Source: Pandoraea captiosa (GTDB taxonomy: Bacteria > Pseudomonadota > Gammaproteobacteria > Burkholderiales > Burkholderiaceae). Taken from it: a stretch of 64,000 nt of DNA. Each line of letters opens with the position of its first letter. Positions within the stretch are counted from its first letter, which is position 1. The stretch spans positions 434,001 through 498,000 of the forward strand of contig NZ_CABPSQ010000002.1 in NCBI RefSeq assembly GCF_902459775.1. The letters are read 5' to 3'. The notes beneath the pieces are model-generated. The model was not told where the DNA came from. It saw only the letters and a program-made list of their open reading frames with translations, and ran no database searches. Made by a program: the position numbers and the translations under genes. Shown here piece after piece: positions 56,762-64,000 of the stretch.

Positions 56762-58846
56762 ATGTCCGAACAGCCGTCCGCTACTGCCCGCGACCCATGG
56801 GCCGAACTGAATGACCGCCAGCGCGAAGCGGTCGACTATGGCGTGGGCGACGACGGCGCGCCGGGCGGCCCGCTGCTCGTCATTGCCGGGGCGGGGTCAG
56901 GTAAGACGAGTACGCTCGCCCACCGCGTCGCCAACCTGATCGTGCGCGGCGCCGATCCGAACCGCATTCTGCTTCTCACGTTCTCGCGTCGTGCGGCGAG
57001 CGAGATGGAGCGACGTGTGGGCGCAGTGCTGCAAAAGGTGCTGGGGCTCTCATCGACGCAGCCGCCGTCGCTGCCGTGGGCGGGAACGTTTCACGCGATC
57101 GGCGCACGATTGTTGCGCGACTTTGCGCCGCGCATTGGCCTGTCGGAGGCGTTCACCATTCATGACCGCAGCGATGCCGAAGATCTGCTTGGGCTGGTGC
57201 GTCACGACCTGGGGTTTTCGGCCACGCAGTCGCGATTTCCGCTCAAGGGCACTTGTCTGTCCATCTATTCGCGCGTAGTGAACAGTCAGGCGCCGCTGGG
57301 AGACGTCCTGGCGAAGCACTTTCCATGGTGCGCGCAGTGGGAAGGCCAGCTCAAGCAGCTCTTCGGCGCATATGTCGACGCCAAGCAGGCGCAACACGTG
57401 CTCGATTACGACGATCTGCTCTTGTACTGGGCCGAGACGATGGGGGCGTCGGAACTTGCGCGCGAACTCGACGCGCGTTTCGACCATGTGCTCGTCGACG
57501 AATATCAGGATACGAATCGCTTGCAGGCGCAGATTCTGCTGTCGATGAAGCCGCAAGGGCGGGGCCTGACGGTGGTGGGGGACGACGCGCAATCGATTTA
57601 CGCCTTTCGTGCAGCGACGATCCGCAACATCCTCGACTTTCCCGGGCAGTTCGCCGAGCCGGCGCATGTGGTCACGCTGGAGCGCAACTATCGTTCGACA
57701 CAACCGATTCTCGATGCGTCCAATGCCGTCATCGCCGAGTCGAGCGAGCGCTACGCCAAGGCGCTGTGGACGGACCGGCAATCGTCACGTCTGCCGCAAC
57801 TCGTGAACGTGAGCGATGAATCGGGGCAGGCGCGCTGGGTCGCCGATCAGGTGCTGGCGCAGCGCGAGACGGGCACCCGGCTCACGCAGCAGGCGGTGTT
57901 GTTTCGTACCGGCAGCCATAGCGCCGCGCTGGAGCTCGAACTCACGCGGCGCAATATTCCATTTGTGAAGTTCGGTGGGCTGAAGTTTCTCGAAGCGGCC
58001 CATGTGAAGGACATGTTGTCGATTCTGCGCTGGGCGCACAACCCGGCGAGCCGCCTGTCGGGGTTTCGCGTCGCACAGTTGATTCCGGGCATCGGCCCGG
58101 TGAGCGCCACACGGCTGCTCGACGCGATGGCGCAATCTGCAACGCCGGCCCAGGTGCTGGCTGAGTTCAAACCGCCCGCGGCTGCCACGACGGCGTGGCG
58201 CGCGTTTGTCGAGGTCTTCATGGTGTTGCACGATACGCGTCTGGCGTGGCCGGCAGACGTCGATCTTGCACTGCGCTGGTATTCGCCGCTGCTCGCGCAA
58301 CGCTTCGATGACGCCGCCGTGCGGCAAGCCGATCTCGAACAACTCGCACGGATTGCAAACACCTACGGTTCGCGCGAGCAATTCCTGACCGAACTCACGC
58401 TCGATCCCCCGGACGCGACCAGCGCCCAGTCCGGGCCACCGTTGCTCGACGAGGATTACCTCATCCTGTCGACGATTCACAGCGCGAAGGGGCAGGAGTG
58501 GCATTCGGTGTACGTGCTCAATGTTGTCGACGGGTGCATTCCCTCCGACATGAGCACCGGGGATGACGAGGATATCGAGGAGGAGCGGCGGTTGCTGTAC
58601 GTCGCCATGACGCGTGCGAAGGAGTCGTTGCAACTGATCGTGCCGCAGCGCTTCTATGTGCATCAGCAAACCGGCATGGGCGACCGACACGTGTATGGCA
58701 CGCGTAGCCGCTTTGTCCCGGACACGATGTTGCCGCTGTACGACATTTTTCCGAAACCGCGCGAGGATGATGCACCGCGCGGGCCGGTGGGAGACGTCAC
58801 GGTGCATATCGATGTGGCAAGGAAGCTTCGCAATGCGTGGTCCTGA
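56762..58846 (+). CDS. UvrD/Rep-type ATP-dependent DNA helicase
   Basis: Superfamily 1A 3'-5' helicase, 694 aa. Motif I GAGSGKTSTLAHRV, motif Ia LTFSRRAASEM, motif II VLVDEYQDTN, motif III VVGDDAQSIYAFR, motif IV LERNYRST, motif V STIHSAKGQEW, motif VI LLYVAMTRAKESL. All core motifs are intact, so it should be active. The start MSEQPSA at 56762 was chosen; it is preceded by a LexA-like box, suggesting induction by DNA damage. The GNAT gene downstream overlaps by 14 bp. Confidence 0.95.
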   Translation: MSEQPSATARDPWAELNDRQREAVDYGVGDDGAPGGPLLVIAGAGSGKTSTLAHRVANLIVRGADPNRILLLTFSRRAASEMERRVGAVLQKVLGLSSTQPPSLPWAGTFHAIGARLLRDFAPRIGLSEAFTIHDRSDAEDLLGLVRHDLGFSATQSRFPLKGTCLSIYSRVVNSQAPLGDVLAKHFPWCAQWEGQLKQLFGAYVDAKQAQHVLDYDDLLLYWAETMGASELARELDARFDHVLVDEYQDTNRLQAQILLSMKPQGRGLTVVGDDAQSIYAFRAATIRNILDFPGQFAEPAHVVTLERNYRSTQPILDASNAVIAESSERYAKALWTDRQSSRLPQLVNVSDESGQARWVADQVLAQRETGTRLTQQAVLFRTGSHSAALELELTRRNIPFVKFGGLKFLEAAHVKDMLSILRWAHNPASRLSGFRVAQLIPGIGPVSATRLLDAMAQSATPAQVLAEFKPPAAATTAWRAFVEVFMVLHDTRLAWPADVDLALRWYSPLLAQRFDDAAVRQADLEQLARIANTYGSREQFLTELTLDPPDATSAQSGPPLLDEDYLILSTIHSAKGQEWHSVYVLNVVDGCIPSDMSTGDDEDIEEERRLLYVAMTRAKESLQLIVPQRFYVHQQTGMGDRHVYGTRSRFVPDTMLPLYDIFPKPREDDAPRGPVGDVTVHIDVARKLRNAWS

Positions 58847-59462
58847 AATCGCGCTGCGCATGACGCGCCTATCGGATGTCGATGCGGTGACGGCGCTTCT
58901 CATGCAGACGTATCACACAACGTGGGCGCCAATGCTGCGCCCCGAAGTTGCCGCAACGTTCGCCTCGGGCGAGCGGACGCGCGCATACGTGCTTGCGCAC
59001 TGGCGTGAGTTCACTGTTGCGGTATCGCGGACGTTCGCAAGTGAGCTTTCAAGCCGGTCCTCAGGCGACACATCAGGCGACACATCAGGCGACACATCAG
59101 GCGAAACATCAGGCGAGCTAACAGGCGAGCTAACAGGCGACACTCCGCGCGAGACCGCAGCCGAATGCAACGTCGCGTTCGAAGACGAGGTCGTCGGCAT
59201 GGTGCACGTCATCGGCGACTTCATCGACGCGCTGCATGTTTCGCCGTCGCGCCAACGCCAGGGCATCGGGGTGTTGCTGCTCACCCACGCCGAAGCGCAG
59301 ATGCGCGCGGGCGGCCATTGTCTCGCGCGTCTGGAGACCGACACGTTCAACGCGCAAAGCCGCGCGTTCTACGTTCGCAATGGTTATGCCGAGGTGGCGA
59401 CATACCCCGATGATGCGTGGGACAGCGGCTTTACGACCGTATTGCTTACCAAGGCGCTCTGA
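58833..59462 (+). CDS. GNAT family N-acetyltransferase with tetrapeptide repeat insert
   Basis: 209 aa acetyltransferase. The N-terminal strand-helix IALRMTRLSDVDAVTALL and the acetyl-CoA loop VSPSRQRQGIGVLLLTHAE with FYVRNGYAEV are intact. Between the halves (residues ~77-104) sits an insert of seven four-residue units (SGDT x3, SGET, SGEL, TGEL, TGDT) coded by an in-frame 12-bp repeat. The insert probably forms a disordered surface loop. Overlaps the helicase gene stop by 14 bp. Confidence 0.88.
   Translation: MRGPEIALRMTRLSDVDAVTALLMQTYHTTWAPMLRPEVAATFASGERTRAYVLAHWREFTVAVSRTFASELSSRSSGDTSGDTSGDTSGETSGELTGELTGDTPRETAAECNVAFEDEVVGMVHVIGDFIDALHVSPSRQRQGIGVLLLTHAEAQMRAGGHCLARLETDTFNAQSRAFYVRNGYAEVATYPDDAWDSGFTTVLLTKAL
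59061..59144 (+). repeat. 12-bp in-frame tandem repeat within GNAT gene
   Basis: Seven units related to TCAGGCGACACA; the first three are identical and the last four diverge (GAAACA, GAGCTAA, GAGCTAA, GACACT). Because 12 is a multiple of three, gain or loss of units leaves the frame intact. Confidence 0.95.
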
Positions 59463-59751
59463 CTGCCGGGGTGGGCACGAAATCTTTCGTCACGTTTCCG
59501 CTGTCAGGCCCGGAAATTTTCTAAAGTTGCCGTCTTTTATGCATCAGGTATAGTCGCCGCATCGGCGGCGAGACATGGCATGTGCGCCGCCGAGAACGGC
59601 GCGAAGGCGTAGACGGATTCAGAGGGGGCGCACAGGATTGCGGCTCGTTGCGATATCCGCAAGGAGTGAGGCAAGCGCGGCAGGCGCAATAGATGCGATA
59701 GGTGTGGCAATTGCCGACAGTCGCATCGACGACGAACGCAGGGAGACAGGC

Positions 59752-60543
59752 ATGCAGTGGCTGGTGGATCAGATGACGTTGCTGCCGACGGGCGTGTTGC
59801 TCGTCTGCATGGCGCTCGGGACGGCGGTGCTCGCCGTTTTCGTCGCCTGGCTGGCGCGCGTCTCGTTGTTCGACCGGCTGGAGGATCCCTCGGAAATGCG
59901 GGGCACGGTGGCGGACGTGGTCCACGGCAGCCTGCTCGCCTTTATCGTTTTCGTGCTGGCTCACGTGTTGACCGACGTGCGCGCCAATCTCGGTCATGCC
60001 GACGATCAGGCGCTGCATGAGGCCTCGGTCGTGCGACGACTCGATCGCGAACTAAAGGCGGTTGGCGACGACGACGCACAGGCGGCACGCGTATTACTGC
60101 GCGGTTATGTGACATCGGCCGTCACCGACGAATGGAAGACGTTGAGTACTGCGGATCCGGATTTGTCGCCCAAGACCGAAGCAGCGCTTACGGCGTTTGT
60201 GAGTGCGACGCGACGAGTCGTGGCGCGTCATGAAGACAGCGCCAGTTCGATTCGCACCCTGCTCGATCGTCTTGAGGAGGCGCGTCAGGGACGCTTCGAG
60301 AACTCGACGAAGACGGTGCCCGGTGTCTTCTGGTGGGTTATCTCACTTTTCATGCTCGCGGCGATGGCAATGAATGGCCGCTATCCGGGGTCATGGAAAA
60401 GTAACTTCATCATCGCCATTCACATGGGGGCGATCGGCATGGTGATCGCACTGATCGTGAATCTCGACGAACCGTTCCGTGGCGTGTCGGGCATTTCGCC
60501 GACCCCCCTTGCGAAGTCGGTCGGTCTCACCGTGCCGCGCTAA
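59752..60543 (+). CDS. DUF4239 family membrane protein
   Basis: 263 aa with two hydrophobic segments near the N-terminus (GVLLVCMALGTAVLAVFVAWL, about residues 14-34, and GSLLAFIVFVLAHVL), a central cytosolic or periplasmic helical domain (~75-190, with SVVRRLDRELKAVGDDD), and two more near the C-terminus (FWWVISLFMLAAMAM and FIIAIHMGAIGMVIALIV). GGGAGA precedes the ATG. The frame is open upstream but that part is unlike the family. Function unknown. Confidence 0.88.
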   Translation: MQWLVDQMTLLPTGVLLVCMALGTAVLAVFVAWLARVSLFDRLEDPSEMRGTVADVVHGSLLAFIVFVLAHVLTDVRANLGHADDQALHEASVVRRLDRELKAVGDDDAQAARVLLRGYVTSAVTDEWKTLSTADPDLSPKTEAALTAFVSATRRVVARHEDSASSIRTLLDRLEEARQGRFENSTKTVPGVFWWVISLFMLAAMAMNGRYPGSWKSNFIIAIHMGAIGMVIALIVNLDEPFRGVSGISPTPLAKSVGLTVPR

Positions 60544-60781
60544 GGCACTCGAGAGAGGCAGACGAACCGATATGACGACGCGAGTGGGTCCGGCAAACGG
60601 AAACGTTTGAGCGCCAGCGAGGTCCATAGGCGACCCCGCCCGATGGCTACACACTGAAACACGTAACCCGCGATGCGTCGGATCCGTTGCGCGCCGACTT
60701 TCCGGGACTTTTGTCCCCGGACCGATTCAACCCACCTCAGACCATCTCAGCTCTCTCCAGCGCTATTCAGGACGCCCCCCA

Positions 60782-61120
60782 ATGAACACGCTCTCCACGA
60801 TGCGCGGCAAGGCCATCGCCACCACGCACGCCACCACACGCGCCACTATGCACGCCGCTAACGCTGCGCCGACTGATGAACATGACCCGCGGGCGCACTC
60901 TGGCAAGGCCGAACGCGAGCCGTCCGTCTCGACGCCTGCGCCGCGCCATTGGCGTCGCTGGTGGGCCGTGTTTGCGATTCTGCCGTTCGTGACGTCGGTG
61001 GCGGGGTGTGGATTGCTTGCGGCACCGTGCCGGGTGGCTTCGGCAGGGCTGAAGATCATTCCGGGGGTGGGGGGCGTGCTGGCAACGCCGACGGATGCCT
61101 GCGCTGCGGCAATTGACTGA
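60782..61120 (+). CDS. DUF6726-like small lipoprotein
   Basis: 112 aa in the open frame. The conserved part is the C-terminal half: basic RHWRRWW, a hydrophobic AVFAILPFVTSVAGC lipobox, then LLAAPCRVASAGLKIIPGVGGVLATPTDACAAAID. The first ~55 residues are low complexity and include a 12-bp repeat, so the real start may be internal (Met23 at 60848 is one candidate). Similar short lipoproteins are common in Burkholderiales; no function known. Confidence 0.7.
   Translation: MNTLSTMRGKAIATTHATTRATMHAANAAPTDEHDPRAHSGKAEREPSVSTPAPRHWRRWWAVFAILPFVTSVAGCGLLAAPCRVASAGLKIIPGVGGVLATPTDACAAAID
60818..60865 (+). repeat. Degenerate 12-bp repeat in the 5' part of the lipoprotein gene
   Basis: GCCACCACGCAC, GCCACCACACGC, GCCACTATGCAC, GCCGCTAACGCT in register. 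In the reading frame it gives ATTHATTRATMHAAN-like residues. It suggests this part is either a variable N-region or untranslated. Confidence 0.65.
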
Positions 61121-61138
61121 CCGCAGGACTGACCGCAG

Positions 61139-61170
61139 AAAAAAAGAAAGCCCGCGCGTTGCGGGCTTAA
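61139..61170. terminator. Terminator after DUF6726-like gene
   Basis: AAGCCCGC (61148-61155) and GCGGGCTT (61161-61168) with a 5-base loop. The T run lies on the minus strand, so it is best for that direction, but it is positioned 18 bp after the lipoprotein stop and may act in both. The gap up to the lipase (61171-61368) shows nothing else. Confidence 0.65.
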
Positions 61171-61368
61171 TCCATATCAGGAGGAGACATGGAGGAGACG
61201 AGTTCAGTATAGGACGCCGTGTTGCGATGCACCATATGTATTTTTACGTAAGTGTCCGCATGTTGCGTTCATGCAACGGAAAATAAACCGAACGAAATCA
61301 ATGGGTTATTTCCTTGCGCCAAGAGACTCTCCTCCGCTCCCAGCTCTAATCTCGAATCAATCCTCTAG

Positions 61369-62541
61369 TTATTGTGCGCGCGCACGCTTTTTCGTCGACA
61401 TCAGGTCAAGCACGAACGGCACGGAGTCGCGCAGCGAGGGATTGACCGTGGCATCGTGGTCCAGCCCCTTGTATACGCGCACGAGCGTCTTCGTCCCGGC
61501 TTTCGTAACGTCCTGAGCGAAAGCCTGTTGCATGATGAGCGGCACGTCGATGTCCTCCGAACCCATGCCGATGAAGACCGGATGCCTGACTCGCAGCGTG
61601 GGGTAGCGCAGCGATGGCGTCTGGCTATCGAGCAGTTTCTGAATGCCCGGCTGCACGCTGTTGCCTGCATTGAGTCCGGCGGCCGTGGAGTGATCGGTCA
61701 GCGTGTCGATGCATAGCGTGCGGGCTTCGTTGAGCACCGGCAGCGCCTGCGGCGAGAAGTACTTCGCCGGGTTCAACGACGGATCGCGGTCGGCGGCCGA
61801 CAGGAACATGTACATGACATACGGGATCTTGGGGTCCGGCGCGCCCGGGTCCGGCTGGCTCGCGAACAGGGTGCCGGCCGACGTGCGCGCGTTGAAGTAC
61901 GGGGTTCCGGTCAGCACGGTGGCCACGACTTTGACGTCCGGTGCGTACTGCGGCTGATAGCCCGCGGCGGCGAAGGCCGCATGTGCGCCTTGTGATTGGC
62001 CCACGAGCACCACGCGATTCTGTAACGGGAAGGCGCTACGCGCGGCCAGCAGACTGTCGAGCACGCTATACGCTTCGGCGCGGGCGTTCAGATAGTGGTG
62101 CAGCCCCGGCGATCCGAGCCCGGCGTAGTCGGGCGCCACGACCGCAAATCCCAGCGAGAGCCAGGTGTCGAGATACTGAATGTCACGCGGGCTGCGCACG
62201 TTGAGCGACGGCGCGCATGCGCTCGCGATGCCGACCGTGCCATGGGCCCAGAGGACCACAGGCCAGCCGCCGGGCGGCGTCGGCCCTTTGGGCAGGAAGA
62301 CAGCGCCCGTATCTTCGCGGGCTTCGATGCCGCCGACACCGTCGATCGAGCTGTACCGGATATGGAACTGCTCGCCGGCTTCGGCCAGTCCGTAATCCGC
62401 CCTGAGCGGCTGGCGCTCGACCATGGCGCCGTGCGGAATGGTGACGGGCGCGGTGTCGGCGGTGACCGCGTGAGCAGCGCGGCCGATGACCAGACTGGCG
62501 AACAGGGCGGCGCTCACGTAGCGCCAGAGGCGGTTGAACAT
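61369..62541 (-). CDS. Secretory lipase-like alpha/beta hydrolase
   Basis: 390 aa with signal peptide ending GRAAHA|VTADTA. Alpha/beta hydrolase motifs: LWAHGTVG (oxyanion region), the nucleophile elbow GQSQGAH, Asp in GMGSEDIDVP and His in KGLDHDATV. The layout resembles secretory lipase (LIP) and related carboxylesterases, acting on lipids or esters outside the cytoplasm. Monocistronic and independent of neighbours. Confidence 0.88.
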   Translation of the reverse strand: MFNRLWRYVSAALFASLVIGRAAHAVTADTAPVTIPHGAMVERQPLRADYGLAEAGEQFHIRYSSIDGVGGIEAREDTGAVFLPKGPTPPGGWPVVLWAHGTVGIASACAPSLNVRSPRDIQYLDTWLSLGFAVVAPDYAGLGSPGLHHYLNARAEAYSVLDSLLAARSAFPLQNRVVLVGQSQGAHAAFAAAGYQPQYAPDVKVVATVLTGTPYFNARTSAGTLFASQPDPGAPDPKIPYVMYMFLSAADRDPSLNPAKYFSPQALPVLNEARTLCIDTLTDHSTAAGLNAGNSVQPGIQKLLDSQTPSLRYPTLRVRHPVFIGMGSEDIDVPLIMQQAFAQDVTKAGTKTLVRVYKGLDHDATVNPSLRDSVPFVLDLMSTKKRARAQ

Positions 62542-62735
62542 GTTGGACTGTCCTCGTATTGGGAATGCTCTTGAAGCTCGGGCAGGCAGCGCTCTCGCGT
62601 TGCCCGGATGCCTGCTGCTGTTGCGGGGCCAATACGGGTGACGTTATGCCGTCGCCCTGGGGGTGACGCATTCGTGCCGAATCGATACGTCCCGAAGCGT
62701 CGCCACCATCTTGCCTGATCTTACCCAGACGGGCG

Positions 62736-64000
62736 TCAACCGTGCGATGGCTGATTACCCTGCGCCTGAGCGGCGGCGGCCTGTTCGGCCTCGCGCCACG
62801 CGCGACGCGAGCGGCGCATGCGGCGCAACGCCAGCGACGACATCGTGATCCATCCGAAGGGACGCGGATCGACCAGCATGCTCACGGCGCGGGCGTAATC
62901 GAGGACCAGGCCGGGCGTCCACGCCATGGTCTTGGCACGCTTGCGAAGTTGTGCGGCGACCCACAGCTCCGGTGTCAGCCACAACCGCACGAAAGTCCAC
63001 CAACCGGCATCCACGCCGTTCGGCAGTTGCCCCACACGCCCCTCGATCGCGGCTTCGAGTGCCTTGGCCACACTGCTCGAGCAGTTGCGGTGCGTGAGGT
63101 TATACGTCGCGTCCTGCTGGTACGTCTGCCAGAAAGCGGCCAATTGTTGCGGGCTGTAGTTGCGAATGCGCACTTTGACCGTGGACGGGCACCACGCCTT
63201 CGACTCGGTAGCGTAGTCGGGCTGGAACGTGCCGGGCACGTCGTTCTCGCGTGTGGCTCGCAGAAGCTGGCCGAACTGATCCGGCGAACGGTCGATTTCC
63301 TTGGCTGGGTAAAGACTCACATACACGCCTTCGTGGCTTTCCAGCGCCGCATGACCGGTCGAGATCACGCCATTCTTGTCGACAGCGGCGATGTAGCGAT
63401 CGATCACGGGATGCCGGCGTGCCGGCGCCTTGGCCGAACCCGAAGGCGTCCAGACGTGGACCGTCAGTGCGGGTTCTGAGTCGGCAGGCGGGCCGTCCCA
63501 GCGCGGAGCACGGGGACGTTCGCGCCACAGGCGGCGCTTGTCCTCCGGGCTGCCCAGAATCTGTTCGACACGGAAGTCGCCACGCATGCGTCGCGCGCGC
63601 ATGGCGAGCACCAGCACATTCCACCCCGTGAAGACGAGACCCAGGCCGATGGCATAGGGCAAGGTGCCCTTGTAGTGCGTGGGATACGGTTGATAGAAGA
63701 ACACCGCGACGCCGATCTCCAACAGTCCCCCGACCATGGCCCATATCCAGCGCGGATAGCGCACCACGTAGGCCGCCACGCATTGCAGCAGGCCGTCGGC
63801 GAGGAACAGCGTGCCGAACAGCATCGAGAGCCAGAAGTTGCCGTTGTGCTGATCGAACAGCAGCACGAGCAGTGCCGCGACCGCGAAGGTGCCGCCCTTG
63901 AGCCCGCGCACGAGTCGCTGTCCGCCCACGCCGATCGTGGCGATGGCCAGCGTGGCGAGTCCTTCGAGCAGCAGCAGCCACGCGAAGACCTTGAGTGGGA
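62736..64000 (-). CDS. HdeD-like membrane domain fused to a probable papain-like peptidase domain (5' end outside window)
   Basis: At least 421 aa, and the frame is still open at position 64000, so the N-terminus is missing. The visible N-part has about six hydrophobic segments in the HdeD pattern (FGTLFLADGLLQC, GGLLEIGVAVFF, GLVFTGWNVLVLAM). After a basic linker, a soluble domain contains HAALESHEGVYVSLYP and NLTHRNCSSSVAKALEAA, whose His and Cys resemble the catalytic pair of DUF4105/NlpC-like peptidases. The fusion is uncommon; peptidase activity is inferred. Confidence 0.75.
   Translation of the reverse strand, partial: PLKVFAWLLLLEGLATLAIATIGVGGQRLVRGLKGGTFAVAALLVLLFDQHNGNFWLSMLFGTLFLADGLLQCVAAYVVRYPRWIWAMVGGLLEIGVAVFFYQPYPTHYKGTLPYAIGLGLVFTGWNVLVLAMRARRMRGDFRVEQILGSPEDKRRLWRERPRAPRWDGPPADSEPALTVHVWTPSGSAKAPARRHPVIDRYIAAVDKNGVISTGHAALESHEGVYVSLYPAKEIDRSPDQFGQLLRATRENDVPGTFQPDYATESKAWCPSTVKVRIRNYSPQQLAAFWQTYQQDATYNLTHRNCSSSVAKALEAAIEGRVGQLPNGVDAGWWTFVRLWLTPELWVAAQLRKRAKTMAWTPGLVLDYARAVSMLVDPRPFGWITMSSLALRRMRRSRRAWREAEQAAAAQAQGNQPSHG

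Overview
This window is a high-GC stretch of ordinary, densely packed bacterial chromosome. The gene set is typical of a beta-proteobacterium of the Burkholderiaceae, and I would guess Pandoraea or a close relative. It includes a urea ABC transporter with urease, the pxpBCA 5-oxoprolinase, adjacent glmU and glmS, two Burkholderia-type Porin_4 porins and a MocR/aminotransferase pair. The genus is inferred from gene content and composition only. There is no rRNA, tRNA, CRISPR array, transposase or prophage core.

Layout. 1-14251: nitrogen block, mostly on the minus strand. urtABCDE and ureD (14251 to 7583) start behind a consensus sigma-54 promoter. ureA, a hupE/ureJ-like gene, ureB and the start of ureC (1932 to 1) follow only after a 5.6 kb interruption. 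That interruption holds a plus-strand ohr/epoxide hydrolase pair and a polar amino-acid ABC transporter. 14798-20287: an MFS transporter, a GlxA-type AraC regulator, and a divergent MocR regulator/omega-aminotransferase pair sharing an operator region. 20450-23595: pxpA, pxpC, pxpB and 5-formyl-THF cyclo-ligase. 23618-28758: soluble lytic transglycosylase, an NDUFA9-like protein, a GST and the CCA-adding enzyme. 28869-31554: an orphan glutamate/aspartate-binding protein, DUF2905 and a MidA-type methyltransferase. 31822-37482: pteridine-reductase-like SDR, folB, ttcA, glmU and glmS. 37711-39300: VOC and DUF3224 genes, then a lower-GC patch with an unrecognised gene and a run of hairpins. 39489-44172: two porins, a small lytic transglycosylase and a saccharopine-dehydrogenase-like protein. 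44310-50932: an Fe3+-type ABC transporter divergent from a TctD/TctE-like two-component system. 51087-54234: an orphan cysteine desulfurase and a catalase. 54247-55416: a small lower-GC cassette with a frameshifted PD-(D/E)xK nuclease and an unknown partner. 55601-64000: DUF72, a UvrD-like helicase behind a LexA-like box, a GNAT, DUF4239, a DUF6726-like lipoprotein, a secretory lipase, and an HdeD-like membrane domain fused to a probable papain-like domain.

The urea system reads as one nitrogen-scavenging pathway: UrtA-E imports urea, urease hydrolyses it, UreD and a HupE-like protein assist nickel loading, and sigma-54 control suggests NtrC. The strongest signals that gene annotation does not explain are four. 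First, many degenerate tandem repeats with 8-13 bp units sit at gene ends and in spacers; each locus has its own sequence, and one lies in frame inside the GNAT gene. Second, the nuclease cassette at 54.2-55.4 kb looks like a decaying or mis-sequenced defence module. Third, a hairpin-rich patch lies at 39.2 kb. Fourth, several promoters carry well-formed operators: sigma-54, LexA-like, MocR and Ohr.
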